Positions 35,001 through 43,792 are shown, counted from the stretch's first letter. The stretch: 64,000 bases of DNA from Prostheceraeus crozeri (GCA_907163375.1 CAJQUW010009222.1:62001-126000), one strand, 5' to 3'. Notes: generated from the letters alone by a model not told the origin. Program-made: numbers and translations.

Positions 35001-38000
35001 TGATGCGGCGGTGCAATTCCCTCCTCCTCCTCTTCGGCCCGGTAAGTTCGAAGTTCTACCGAAATTCTAATTAATAACATTCTGTCAAGATTAAAGAAGT
35101 TTCCTTACTTTTGATACAATTACATGGAAAGTGAGCACGTAAGAAGGAACGACACCGAGATGTCGAATTATTGGACTCCATAAAAGCTGTTCGTTCTTGT
35201 GAACTGGAAGACGACATCAACTGACAATCTATGATCAGTGTGAGGATAACAGACAGCGAACTGTTCAATGAAATGTGAAGTGTGAAATGTGTAGAGACGT
35301 CTTGGTTCTAAACAAACATTTGAAGCTTTCATCATGTCAGAATCTTCTGCGTCTCAGTTTGTACAGACAAAAGTTTATTGAATTATTCAGGTCCAGTATG
35401 CCGAAACTTTTCCATACTTCACATGGTCCATCAATTCACTTGCATACCTGTCGCGAAAACTGTCTTGTAATAATCAAGAAGATGTGCTCAATGACATGAA
35501 TTCTCCAAATCTGTCTCCTGATAACCCAGTTATAGATGTAGAAATACAAGACAAAGATTTCCTATATGGCGATTCAAGAAAAACAAGATCTCGTAGGAAC
35601 TTTTGATAATTATTTACGATGAAATCGTTTACTAGAAAGGAAAATGTTTTCCTTCTACCTAGTGGTGCTGCAGGAAAAACTCGTGTTCAAGAAACGACCA
35701 GACTTGGAATGATGACTCAAACGATATGAAAGGGATCACAGCAGTGATGACAACCATCTCTCTTGTTGCAGAAACCCTCTTTTACTTCAACAGCATTCCT
35801 CTTGTTTGGCAAGATGTCTAAAGTTGTGGGAAGAAGGCAGTTTTGAAGCTTTGCTATCCGAAGGAAGAGCAATTCAAACAACATTTCGTGAAAGAAGGAT
35901 CGTGTCAAATCCAGAAACACTTTCTAAGACATTTTCCAAACTGATGTTTGAAGTGAACGTACGCACTGCGGTAAGAATGCTTGACTCAACAGAACACTCA
36001 GGTGTCTCGCCACTTACACACAAGTTTCAGATGATTTCGAAACAAAACATCCTGAGCCACAACCAGAAAGCGATGCAGTCATGTTGCATGGAATTCCATC
36101 TTTTGTTGATTTTTGAGAACTTTGATGAATCATTAATTGCAAAATCTGCATTGAAAACAAAGGGAGCAGTTGTACCATCAGGAATGGACGTAACAGGATG
36201 GATTCTGGATTCACGGAATTATGGCGACCATTGTAATCAGCTGCGTGAAGCAATTGCAAAAATGACTAAAACACAGTGTCAAAAGGCTTCAACTGAATGA
36301 GGAGGATACGATAAGTATTGAATCATTCCTATCCTGTCGTCTCATTGCTCTCGATAAGAAGTCCGGAGTACGACCTGTGGGAATTGTCGGAAAAGTGATA
36401 ATATGAGCTGTGAAGTCGCAAATTGTTGATAGTACAGATTCTTTGCAATTAGATGCAGGCCAAAAAGGAGGTTGTGAAGCAGATATTCATGTTATGAAAC
36501 ATTTTTGAGGAAGACGAAACAGGTGCAACACTATTGATGCTGCAAATGCATTTAATTCCATAAATTGAAACTTTTTTATTCGTAGCACTCAATTCATATG
36601 TCCGCCAGAGAAATCTATACAGAAAATTCCTATTCGACATCGTTGCGATTATTTATTCAAAGAGGTAGGGAAATAGCCTTTCGTGAAGGAACAACTCAAA
36701 GGGACTCAATATCAATGCCTACGCAACGGAAATCATTCTACTTATCGATAAAATGAAGGAGTCAGATTTGCAGATCAAGAGTGTCGCATTTGCGGATGAT
36801 TTAACGGGTGCAGACAAATTTCAGCAAATTTTGAAATGATGGGAAAACATTTGTGTTTATGGCCCCTCACTTGGATATTTTCCAAGACCTGACAAATCAT
36901 GGTTGACAGTGAAAGAAGAATTATTTCAAACTGCTACCACTGTGTTTGCTGGAACAAAGTTGACCATTGTGAGTGAACATTCTTATCTTGGAGGATATGT
37001 TGGTGACATGCGAAATTGTTCTGTTTATGCCAATTCAATAGTCAAGAAATGGGCTGCTCAGATTCAAACTTCAGCAATGATGACCAAATTCCAACCTCAG
37101 GCCGCCTGTGTTGTTACTTGTTTGAGCAATCGCTATCTTCACCACATCAACACAAATGCAAATATGGAGTCTTTTTGAAGACCTATCGATCATGTGATTG
37201 ATAATAAGCTGATTCCGGCTTTAACAAATGGACTCATGTTATGTGAAAGTGAACTTCTGTCTTCACCTGTGCAACTTGGTAGACTCGGAATTCTGATCTT
37301 ATCTGATGTAGAGAAAGTCGAACATATGAATTCAAAGTCACTTTGCCGACCTTTAACAACAAGCATTATCAATCAAAATGACAGTTTGACATGTAAACTG
37401 ATAGAGACAGTAGATCGATAGTATAAGCGATCGTTGTAAACGCAAAATGATTTATTGGAGTCCATAAGATTACCAATGACACCAGAACAGTTAAGAACGA
37501 ATAACATTGCTCAGAAGAGTGGTGTGTTAAATGCATTGCCTTTGAAAGTGAAAGTTGCATCCCTTCTGAGCAGGATTTTTTGACGTTCCAGCCTTCAGAT
37601 ATCATTGGAAAATGCGTCGCCTACCAACCAAATGTGGATGTTGGAAAAGTTTTCCATTGATGACGCAATGTCTTTCATCAAAGATGGTTACATCCACCGA
37701 AGACATGATGAATTGAGAGATTTCATTACAATTCTTTCGAATGAAGTGTCGTCTGATGAGTCCGTCGAACCGCCGCAATTGGTACCTCTGTCCGGTGAAA
37801 TATTTGATAATGGTGCGAATATTGTAGATAAAACTCGACTTGACATTGCCGCTTGAGGATTTTGGCACAATGGCCTGAAGGCATTTTTTGACATCAGGAA
37901 ATCTAATTCATACTCCCAACCGCATAAAAGTCAATGAAAGAAAATATCCTACAATCAAGGCTTCATTCAAGTTGAAAGATGATCTTTTTCTCCTTTAGTT

Positions 38001-40212
38001 TTCAATTCTTTCGGAGGATATGGGTGAGAGACGCATCACTTTCTCTCAAACCTCGAGTACATTGCTGAAAATGATATCTAACGCTCAGCATAAGAACAAT
38101 CGGCTCCGCACAAAGACATCATTTTTACTATTAGATGAAGAATAGTTTGTGTGAATCCTCGAAGTTTGCGGCCGGAAACTCGCCCACTAGATGCTGCAGT
38201 TGTCTGATAATAATGCTGCAATCAGGGTCAGGCCCGGTTAACCGGTTCAATCGGTTGAACCCAGCGATTGGAACCGCGCTCTTCTTGGCTAGGCAGGCAA
38301 AGCTAGCAGTCGAGTCAACCGCGCGGTTGAACTGAGGGTAGGCAAATGTAACATTCGAATCATAGACGTTTCATTGTTGTCAAGAGCGCACTGAAAAAAT
38401 TCCCAAGCAGAAATCGGTTTGTCTTAGCGCGTCAACGTAAACTAGACGTCAAGCAGACTGGCATTGTGTTCACGATCACGCTGTGTAGGTAGAAATAGGA
38501 TGGATTTGGGGTATGCAGCAGTAGTGCTAGCAGCTGTGGTAAGACAACGAGCAGCCATGAGTTGGAACAGTGGATCTCGCAGTGCCGCCTGTTGGAAACA
38601 GTTCGACGTTATTATCAAGGACGGAAGAAAGTCATCGCGATGCAAATTGTGTGAGAAGACCTACGCATATTCTGGGAGCAGCACGAACATGTTGAAACAT
38701 TTGTGCGATGCTCACCGACTGATTATTAATAACTCGTGTGACTTAAAACGAAACGCCGCCGGACGTCTGAGAAAGTCGACTGAATGTGGATCTCAACTGC
38801 TGACGATTCTTCTTCTGTTTCTTCAAAGCAAGCAAAAATGGACATTTTTTTCATCGAATCGCCCTTGTTCGAAAAAGAGAGCAATATCAATAACCGAGCA
38901 AATTGCGGAAGCGGCGGCTTTTGACCTTCTTTCAAATTCCTTCACTGAGAAGCCCGGGATGACCGGGCTATGAATAATTATGAACTTTAGTTGACTTTAG
39001 CATCCATCACACTACATACGACATCCAATGCAACGTAAAAATGTATTAACACGAAAAGCGAATATTTATACCGCATCATTTGAAAGTCATTATGGCCTTT
39101 TGTGCCGTCTTCGTTGTCGAAAAAGACAGACAGGAGATCAAAATATCTCCCGTGGGTAGTTGAATGGATAATTCTTTCTTTCTATAGATAATTCAGTAAT
39201 ATGATACTACTTAGGTGAATACTAAAACCGCGCGGTTCCGGTTAACCGAGCGCTGAACCCCGCCTGGCCCTGACTGCAATATCTGACAGCTGTGTTTGAT
39301 TTAGTTATTCAACTTTATCTTCAGTTTGATATCAAAACTTTTATCTTAACCTTAATCTGCTGTTTTTGCAGGTTTTATTGTTAAAAAGAATGTAGTTTCC
39401 ATAAGGATGTGGTTATGCAAATCACTTTTAAGAAATGAATAAGTTGTTCAACTGCTCCGATCATTAACCTCCTGAGAGAACAGCTGAGTTTCAAAGTGAA
39501 AGTTGCAGCCCATGCGCTTCCCACAGACATTTTACAAGAAGCAAATTCTAATGAGAACAACACAGATATTCAATCTTTTTATATTTCGATGACTTTTGAT
39601 TGTCATTTTCATTGGATTTCAATCATTTGAATGAGGAGAATCCGTTTTTGAAGGATTTTCTTCTAATAAGTGAATTGCGGATAGAAAAGATGAATAAGAG
39701 AAGAAATGATTGGAAAATCCGTTTGCAGGACGATCAGCAGTTGTCAATTCTCCGATGAAATGTTTTCCAAACAATGAAAATTGATTTGATTAACAGAACG
39801 GAACCTTCAACTGATTTTCCTTCCAAAACAACTTCTTTGCGTCAAATTCATTCATTTCCTCTTCTTTGCAGTTCGGTTCTGGCTGGATGACTGGACGGGG
39901 ACAGTAGGAACCGGATTCCACGATCTGCAGCTGCCGGAGACGCCGACGGTCGGAGATCTCCGCAGAGCTCTGGCGGAGAAGACGAAACTCCGGCCGGAGG
40001 CGTTGAGGATTGGGCAAGACACCGCCGTCTCCGGAGATGGAGAGAAAGTGTTCCGGGTGAAGCAGGAAGGAGGAGGATGGGAATTCTTCACAACTGCCGC
40101 CGGGGAGGAAGTGGAAGAGAGGAATTGGAGAGCCGATGACCTGGAGAATGATGAGGAGCTGTTCGTTCTTCCTCCTCAGCGGTGCCGGATCCTCTACATC
40201 CTCCGACGATGA
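16998..40212 (+). CDS. multi-ubiquitin-like-domain coiled-coil protein (host gene, five coding exons)
   Basis: Exons 16998-17010, 17895-18792, 30277-30522, 34988-35041 and 39872-40212 join with every intron in phase 1 and consensus GT/AG sites, giving about 516 residues after allowing for one extra base in exon 2. Residues about 6-85, 93-156, 157-215 and 218-300 each look like a ubiquitin-like beta-grasp fold. Residues 304-386 form a charged coiled coil, 387-403 are proline-rich (FPPPPL), and 404-505 form a fifth ubiquitin-like fold. The C-terminus ends ILYILRR, without diglycine, so the protein should not be conjugated like ubiquitin. No signal peptide or membrane segment is seen; a cytosolic or nuclear scaffold role is inference. 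I do not recognise the family. Confidence 0.8.
17574..17770 (+). repeat. 38-bp minisatellite, five to six units (intron 1)
   Basis: GGGATAGGATTGTCGATGAA-type units spaced 37-38 bases at 17574, 17611, 17648, 17686, 17724 and 17762, with a few substitutions. It lies about 120 bases upstream of the exon 2 acceptor. Open frames through it on the minus strand are a by-product of the repeat. Confidence 0.9.
17895..18792 (+). CDS. host gene exon 2: four ubiquitin-like folds, with a +1 frame break
   Basis: Acceptor CCTTTCCTTGCAG ends at 17894; donor AAG|GTGAGT is at 18793. It encodes residues 5-303. The first frame runs through three beta-grasp-like units and into the fourth (FEVKIGHQNFTFPANR). At the G4A4 run 18587-18594 the good coding frame moves by one base and continues GKTSFQDFTFALSIISGM to LRVEETPAHE; this second frame is the one whose exit phase matches exon 3. 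Staying in the first frame reaches a stop at about 18650. The single extra base may be a sequencing error, a real allele or a sign of decay. Confidence 0.8.
19058..19088 (+). ncRNA. hammerhead-like motif 1 (CTGAAGAT, 5-bp stem, GAAA)
   Basis: CTGAAGAT, then stem GGATG/CATCC around a nine-base loop, then GAAA. It has the same architecture as motifs at 29640, 43764 and 44047 (minus). It resembles the catalytic core of hammerhead ribozymes (CUGANGA-stem-GAAA) except for one extra U. Cleavage activity is not claimed. Confidence 0.35.
19267..19719 (+). repeat. 49-bp minisatellite, nine units plus a partial (intron 2)
   Basis: Unit starting CCTAGAAATGTCACTGAGCA, period 49; the first and last unit starts are 441 bases apart (nine periods). 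Units differ by only a few bases. Non-coding, within intron 2 of the host gene. Confidence 0.95.
19720..20698. other. intron 2 sequence, no gene; TGATTATGATT-rich
   Basis: Contains a degenerate TGATTATGATTGA-like low-complexity stretch at about 19970-20200, with a related piece at about 20640-20680. No coding sequence recognised. Confidence 0.4.
20699..22200 (+). repeat. long direct repeat, copy A (intron 2)
   Basis: Matches 25970-27939 closely from GACACAAATGGCACAGAAAT to GCATTTCAAACTTAT. It lacks about 470 bases present in copy B at 26583-27055. The two copies share the same outer ends but have different flanks, which suggests a non-autonomous mobile element rather than a simple tandem duplication. 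Non-coding. It contains dispersed AACCGTAACC-like motifs near its right end. Confidence 0.85.
22917..24214 (-). mobile_element. P-element/THAP9-like transposase remnant
   Basis: Minus strand. It begins MPGRGILCQAFGCNN and carries a THAP zinc finger (Cys8, Cys13, later CSSHF) with the THAP motif AVPT, then a basic coiled stretch. Downstream, in other frames, come YKFLISQGFALPSVRTLQR, SLDAMKISPVIRYDESKDF and CIVCDQETTQFASIRNQGV, then PHCLKNAR, which follow the order of P-element transposase (the D in SLDAMKI and the CDQ lie in the RNase H-like core). Frame changes and lack of the C-terminal part show decay. It lies in intron 2 of the host gene on the opposite strand, between the two long direct repeats. 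THAP9 domesticated genes are the alternative, but the breaks argue against that. Confidence 0.75.
24215..25969. other. intron 2 sequence, possible upstream part of the P-like element; no other gene
   Basis: About 24270-24310 and 24410-24490 share a diverged block (ACATGTGNTG, GTCGCTAAC/GTCGCTGAC, GAGGAAGNAAGTGTAAAC), perhaps internal repeats of the P-like element's 5' end. The rest has no recognisable coding sequence. Confidence 0.4.
25970..27939 (+). repeat. long direct repeat, copy B (intron 2)
   Basis: Second copy of the block at 20699-22200, with an extra 26583-27055 segment rich in AACCGTAACC-type motifs. The missing segment in copy A has no flanking target duplication, so loss from A is more likely than insertion into B. 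Copy B abuts the 5'-truncated PLE that starts at about 27940. Confidence 0.85.
27940..29369 (+). mobile_element. Penelope-like element, RT plus GIY-YIG endonuclease (5' truncated)
   Basis: Reverse transcriptase signatures in order: KIRPIVSNKNEPTKKLSW, PYTYDICSMYTSIPIEDA, GLPMGNSLSGLLVSVFVSKI, the catalytic YVDD (about 28434-28445), then HPCIKFETEFPE with SVLDFTV. A linker with cysteines (CTLTNCPLHKSDLCNQKN) leads into a C-terminal GIY-YIG nuclease: IIYQITCNKCKTFYIGSTI and RFKEHL. RT followed by C-terminal GIY-YIG is specific to Penelope-like elements. Coding is split over several frames and the N-terminal part is absent. It ends near 29369 with an ordinary stop, in sense orientation in intron 2. 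Confidence 0.85.
29640..29669 (+). ncRNA. hammerhead-like motif 2 (CTGAAGAT, GGTC/GACC stem, GAAA)
   Basis: Lies about 270 bases after the PLE stop codon. CTGAAGAT, a GGTC/GACC stem with a ten-base loop, then GAAA. PLEs are known to carry hammerhead ribozymes near their termini, so the position is suggestive, but the extra U after CUGANGA departs from the active core. Confidence 0.4.
29670..30276. other. intron 2 end, no gene
   Basis: AT-rich intron sequence running to the exon 3 acceptor (TATATTTCTTTCAG). No other signal. Confidence 0.4.
30277..30522 (+). CDS. host gene exon 3: coiled coil
   Basis: Acceptor TATATTTCTTTCAG ends at 30276; donor GTAAGT starts at 30523. The 246-bp phase 1-1 exon encodes residues 304-386, strongly helical and charged (LLISFERKYSKLLSEYELLD, then SKLEELQLLNGRLEKSLKKE), with heptad-spaced leucines typical of a coiled coil. 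Because its length is a multiple of three with matching phases, it could be skipped without shifting the frame. Confidence 0.85.
30591..32414 (+). repeat. 82-bp minisatellite, 22 units plus a partial (intron 3)
   Basis: Unit GTTTCTAGACTGAGATTCAA... with period 82 (first spacing 80), from 30591 to a final partial unit at 32393. Units vary at a few fixed sites (CGTCGCGG/CGTCACGG/CGTGGCGG; GCGGATCTCC/GCAGATCTCT). It starts only 68 bases past the exon 3 donor. Open frames on either strand within it are by-products. Confidence 0.95.
32415..33019. other. intron 3 sequence, no gene
   Basis: AT-rich. No coding motif or array seen. Confidence 0.4.
33020..33419 (-). repeat. inverted repeat arm, left
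   Basis: About 400 bp, the reverse complement of 33967-34370, with a few differences. The boundaries are the points where the two arms diverge (left GGTTTTAGAG, right TTTTTATGG). Confidence 0.85.
33967..34370 (+). repeat. inverted repeat arm, right
   Basis: Mate of 33020-33419, covering the GIY-YIG end of the PLE and about 110 bases of its 3' untranslated region. Confidence 0.85.
34371..34987. other. intron 3 end, no gene
   Basis: No coding motif. It ends at the exon 4 acceptor (TTTATTTTGACAG). Confidence 0.4.
34988..35041 (+). CDS. host gene exon 4: proline-rich micro-exon
   Basis: 54 bp, acceptor TTTTGACAG, donor GTAAGT, phase 1-1. It encodes NAPKNDAAVQFPPPPLRP (residues 386-403) between the coiled coil and the last ubiquitin-like fold. 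FPPPPL matches the known EVH1-binding core (FPPPP) of Ena/VASP-family ligands; a binding role is inference. It could be skipped in frame. Confidence 0.8.
35275..38222 (+). mobile_element. reverse transcriptase element of an invertebrate-type lineage, decayed (intron 4)
   Basis: Plus-strand pieces in order: FLLPSGAAGKTRVQETTRLG (about 35650); CLKLWEEGSFEALLSEGRAI (about 35813); LKTKGAVVPSGMDVTGW (about 36150); RLIALDKKSGVRPVGIVGKV (about 36330); LQLDAGQKGG with HIFEEDETGATLL (about 36450); VAFADDLTGADKF, the catalytic ADD (about 36783); WLTVKEELFQTATTVFAGT; LTNGLMLCESELLSSPVQLG; then a late segment RLDIAA, AFFDIR, SPLVFNSFGG like a restriction-type endonuclease core. The same motif order occurs in a widespread retroelement group I cannot name with certainty. 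Many frame breaks. A hAT element is inserted at 38223. Confidence 0.65.
38215..39280. mobile_element. hAT element, internally deleted, with BED zinc-finger ORF
   Basis: Element 38223-39272, about 1050 bp, with inverted ends CAGGGTCAGGC and, from the right, CAGGGCCAGGC; both ends carry GGTTAACCG. The flanking 8-bp duplication is GCTGCAAT/ACTGCAAT (7 of 8 match), the hAT size. Inside, 38464-38973 (+) encodes 169 aa whose middle part WKQFDVIIKDGRKSSRCKLC with KHLCDAH forms a BED finger (Cys-x2-Cys, His-x4-His). The catalytic transposase domain is missing, so it is a deletion derivative. It is inserted in the RT element. Confidence 0.85.
38464..38973 (+). CDS. BED-type zinc-finger protein fragment of the hAT element
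   Basis: 169 aa. BED fingers occupy the N-terminus of hAT transposases and bind the element's ends. Visible here: a tryptophan-led W-K-Q-F, then CKLCEKTYAYSGSSTNMLKH and CDAH. Downstream it becomes AAAFDLLSNSFTEKPGM-like sequence and stops before any DDE residues. It may bind DNA but cannot cut it. Start at the first ATG, or at the MSWNSG methionine 30 codons in. Confidence 0.6.
   Translation: MCSRSRCVGRNRMDLGYAAVVLAAVVRQRAAMSWNSGSRSAACWKQFDVIIKDGRKSSRCKLCEKTYAYSGSSTNMLKHLCDAHRLIINNSCDLKRNAAGRLRKSTECGSQLLTILLLFLQSKQKWTFFSSNRPCSKKRAISITEQIAEAAAFDLLSNSFTEKPGMTGL
39281..39871. other. intron 4 end, no gene
   Basis: Ends in the pyrimidine-rich acceptor TTCCTCTTCTTTGCAG at 39871. Nothing else recognised. 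Confidence 0.45.
39872..40212 (+). CDS. host gene exon 5: C-terminal ubiquitin-like fold and stop
   Basis: Encodes residues 404-516: VRFWLDDWTGTVGTGFHDLQ, then PTVGDLRRALAEKTKL and ALRIGQDT, then a loop and DDLENDEELFVLPP. The strand-helix-strand order and the TVGDLRRAL helix start are typical of ubiquitin-like domains. It ends ILYILRR and a TGA at 40210, with no diglycine. This exon is clearly GC-richer than its surroundings, as expected of constrained coding sequence. A candidate poly(A) signal ATTAAA lies at 40382. Confidence 0.85.
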
Positions 40213-41160
40213 TAATTGCAAGAACTTCGTTTCTATTTCTCCGAAAATCAAAACTTTTTCTGTTCTCTGACAATTGATTGAAAATTGAGAACAGCTTCGG
40301 GTTCGGAATCAATTTTTAGAATTGAATTGAAGTTTTTGTTAAGAAATGAACTGCGATTGACTTTCTCATCGAATTTCAACGATTAAATAACTTTCTCGGG
40401 GAAGGATTCTTTCCCTTGGTAACTGAATTTGCCTTCATCCACTGCACCATCTGCACAGGACTACATACCAGCAATTGAGAATTATATATTAAGAAAGTGA
40501 TTTCACTTCTAAAGAAAAAATTTTACCAGTCTTATCACCCTACTCATTTGAAGGGTATCAGTAGCACAGATTGTCATGCGTCAAATTGTGAAGAGAGCAT
40601 TCATTTTCACAACAACAACCTGATAATTTTTCGCAATACACCACCGGACGTCTGGGTATTTCTCATTTGTTCGAAATTCTGCTAAATTCTTAACACGATT
40701 CCTCTGTGTATTATTAGTTCATATTAAATTTGTCATTTAATGTTATAAAGGTACTGTGGACCACCTGTCTAACATTCTGATTTCAATGGTTGCGACGCCA
40801 TCAATGAATTTTGTACCATCTGATAACCTGTCCGCATCTCAGTCAACTTCTCAAATGAAACCAGCTTTTCGTGTAATAGTGAGCTTGTCTCAAACGGACT
40901 AAAATATTTTACTGCTCGATCATTAGATTGCTTTATTGCAACTGTATGTTAGTGAGTATGAACCTCATGATATTTGTCACTGAAAGATGGTGTTTTTCTG
41001 ATGTGGATGATGCATTCCTAAATGTGGACAATTCCACCTTTGACAGAGCTGATCGAGTTGAGGCGGCGGGTTACTTATTTATGTTCTGAAGACGATTACA
41101 TCTAATTTTGTAAGTAGTTATTCAAAAGATCATGTTGAAGTGTTGATCAAACAAAAAGCG
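40213..41160. other. 3' flank of the host gene, no further gene
   Basis: 3' untranslated region and intergenic sequence. No coding motif recognised. Confidence 0.4.
40382..40387 (+). terminator. candidate polyadenylation signal ATTAAA of the host gene
   Basis: ATTAAA 170 bases after the stop codon. It is the commonest variant of AATAAA. Weak evidence alone. Confidence 0.35.
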
Positions 41161-41535
41161 GCTTTGCTTGTGTTTACCGGTCTCCCAACTCAGATGATTT
41201 GTTTGAGCATTTGTCAGATTTTATCAATAATGACTATGAAAACTATTGTGTTGTTGGTGACTATCCCAACATTGACTGGAAGAACTCAAATTTTGATAAT
41301 GGAAACAGTCCAATAATTGAATGGATGTAACTCCCTTGAGCAACATGTACTCGACCTTCCTCTGGTAGTATTTTAGATTTGATTTTTGCGTCATCTTGCA
41401 TAAACGTCCACAATATCAAAGTTTATGAAAATTTTGGCTCCTCTGATCATTCTATCGTCTTGTTTTTTCTAGAGGAATTGCACTCAAGCAAACCGAATAA
41501 TGTTACAAAGATTCCTTTAAAGACAAACTAAGTTG
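41160..41535 (+). mobile_element. LINE endonuclease remnant (CR1/L2-like)
   Basis: Plus-strand VYRSPNSDDLFEHLSDF, then YCVVGDYPNIDWKNSNFD, then, in a second frame, ILDLIFASSCINVHNIKV and GSSDHSIVLF. These match the apurinic endonuclease of non-LTR elements: YR.PN, GD(F)N.P.IDW (here GDYPNIDW), ILDL+F, and the catalytic SDH. One frame change and a stop between the two parts. No reverse transcriptase follows. Confidence 0.75.
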
Positions 41536-43060
41536 TTAAGAAACTGCATTGACAGGGACGACATTCTTTTCTTCGAAAGACTGTGATAATATGTGGAATA
41601 ATTTTTGTCATGCATTTTCAAATTGTGGAAAAGCGGACATGTTATCAGCTACATTATGCCATGTTCGAGTTCAGTAATAATTTTTGGCAAGTTTGTGACT
41701 TAAAGCTCTACGTCCCTTTCAATATCTTGAGTTTTTTCTCTTATAATTCCTGTTTTCCGCCTTTACTGCCGAGCCTCTAATTTCTCCCGGACATTAGCCA
41801 TGTCCCAGGTGGCCAATCTATTTGACAAGTAGAAGTAGCTGCATGGCTGTCTGTGTTATCAATAAATAAGTAGAGAATCTGTCTATATAGAGTTGCATGA
41901 GATCTTCTAACATTCAGGAATTTGCAACTATAACAAATATTTGAATCAATTCACTGAATTTAACTACAACAGTTCATAGAAAATATACATTTTTCGTTGA
42001 AGCTCTCGTGAATTTAAATGGTAAGCCTTTTATTTGATTTTATTGATCATGCAATGTATTTTCATCTAAAGCTAACATACAAACGTTACTACTTGCTGCT
42101 AATTGGTTACTACAATATCATCAACTGTTTCGTCGGTTGGCGACAAATCAGCACAGATGAGTGAATAAATATCTGTCAGCAACTCATTCGGCACCTGCTG
42201 TTTTGGATTTTAGACGAATTTATAAAAAGTATGGGCGACTTGCAAATCACGAAAATGAGCAAAACATAAATTTAGTCACAAAATCGCTAATTCACCAGAT
42301 AATCTTGATCATCCAGTCACGTTCCCACAGGGTTTTATCAAATTGTGAAGACAGGTTGTAGTCTGGAAGTTCGTATTTTCTATTGATTGTGGGTTTAAGA
42401 TGTGTGAGGGTAAATCTATTTTATATAACAACATTTTGGGGAATTTTTTCGTCTCAACTTTGTAACGTCGTTTTCCTTGCAAATTTGCATACATAGTCAA
42501 TTTTTCATGCTGAAAATCGTAGTGGCGACCGCACACCAACTGAGAACTTTACAAGTTATTGTATTTGCACTATTTATTATCTGTGTCTCTCAACGATGAT
42601 TTTGTGATCTTGGTCAGAAGGACATTTTGGCCGTTTTACGAGATTTTGAAAATGCTAATAATTGTCCTGTCAAATAAAACTTCGCATACATGATAACATT
42701 ATGGTTCTTGATATGTCAGTGATGTTTCATGAAATTCGGAATGTGGTTTCAGCAAAAAATTGAAATTTTGAGAAAAATCAAGTCTTCGAAAGAATAGCTA
42801 GGACATTTTTTCAAAATTCAGTGTAATGTTGCTCAATGTAATGATTTAGCGTTGATTTTTTCCTTTTGGTGCAATAACTAGACAAATGATAAAAAAAATA
42901 AAATAAAAATAAATAAATGATAAAATGATATAACACACAAATGATGTATTCAGCTGCTTAAAGAAAATAAAAACATCATTTATAAGTTTAGAAATGTGCA
43001 TCTGTCAGAAGACAAAAAAATGGTATCAGTCAGAATTGAGATGACCCCCTTCGAACTATA
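41536..43060. other. no gene recognised
   Basis: AT-rich. A low-complexity AAATAAATAAATGATAAA stretch is at about 42888-42930. Short frames only. Confidence 0.4.
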
Positions 43061-43072
43061 GACGATATCATC

Positions 43073-43297
43073 ATGGACCAAGATGATCGTATTTTTAAAC
43101 GAATATTGGAAGTTTTTGACTCCATAAATCCGGATATAAAATTTTCCGTAGAATCCCCATACCAAACGAATATATTGATACCAATTTGCCATAATGTTCA
43201 GACATTTGCTAAATTGCCAACAGATATAGATATTTCCATTGTTCACAGAAATTTTGAAATGTTTAATATATCCGTAGCTTTTTGGCAATCATTGTGA
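43073..43297 (+). mobile_element. possible RT-element remnant
   Basis: 74-codon frame containing RIFKRILEVFDSINPDIKFS, which resembles the 'LNS.NP.I.F..E' segment after the catalytic motif in PLE or LINE reverse transcriptases. No catalytic motif is seen beside it. Weak. Confidence 0.3.
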
Positions 43298-43763
43298 TGT
43301 TTGAACAAATATTTTGATATTTTAACTGATCAGATTAAGGTAAATGCGTTTTTGGAAGAGCTAAACATACTGACCCTACTGCTGGCAAATACACTACTTT
43401 TGAATACGCAAACTAAGGAAGCTTGTTAAACTTCTGGAAAGAGATTATTTGTCAAAGTTAGCGAAACGCAGAATAAAACTTCAGATATTGCTTTTGATAA
43501 TTTAATTCGACAATTTATTGGAGCTTTGATGTTGAGGTCATGAAAATAGATTTCAAGGCTGGGGTCTGGCCAGTTCCATTTTGATCATCCAACTAATATT
43601 TGCAGAAGGGATCGTTTAACCGTTGAAACACTTTGTGCTAAAAAATCTAAAAAACCAACGCATCAGAATTATTCATTGTAATTGTCAGCAGCGGTGATTT
43701 GTATTCTAGGCTCGTGTCTCGGTGTGGAGAAGTCAGCTTGTATCTCTGGTTCACTCACTTGCC

Positions 43764-43792
43764 CTGATGATGCGACTGTGGGAGTCGTGAAA
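43764..43792 (+). ncRNA. hammerhead-like motif 3 (CTGATGAT, GCGACT/AGTCGT stem, GAAA)
   Basis: CTGATGAT, a six-pair stem closed by a GTGGG loop, then GAAA. It lies about 220 bases before the inverted motif 4 and upstream of the PLE that starts at about 44000. Same extra U as the other motifs. Confidence 0.4.
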
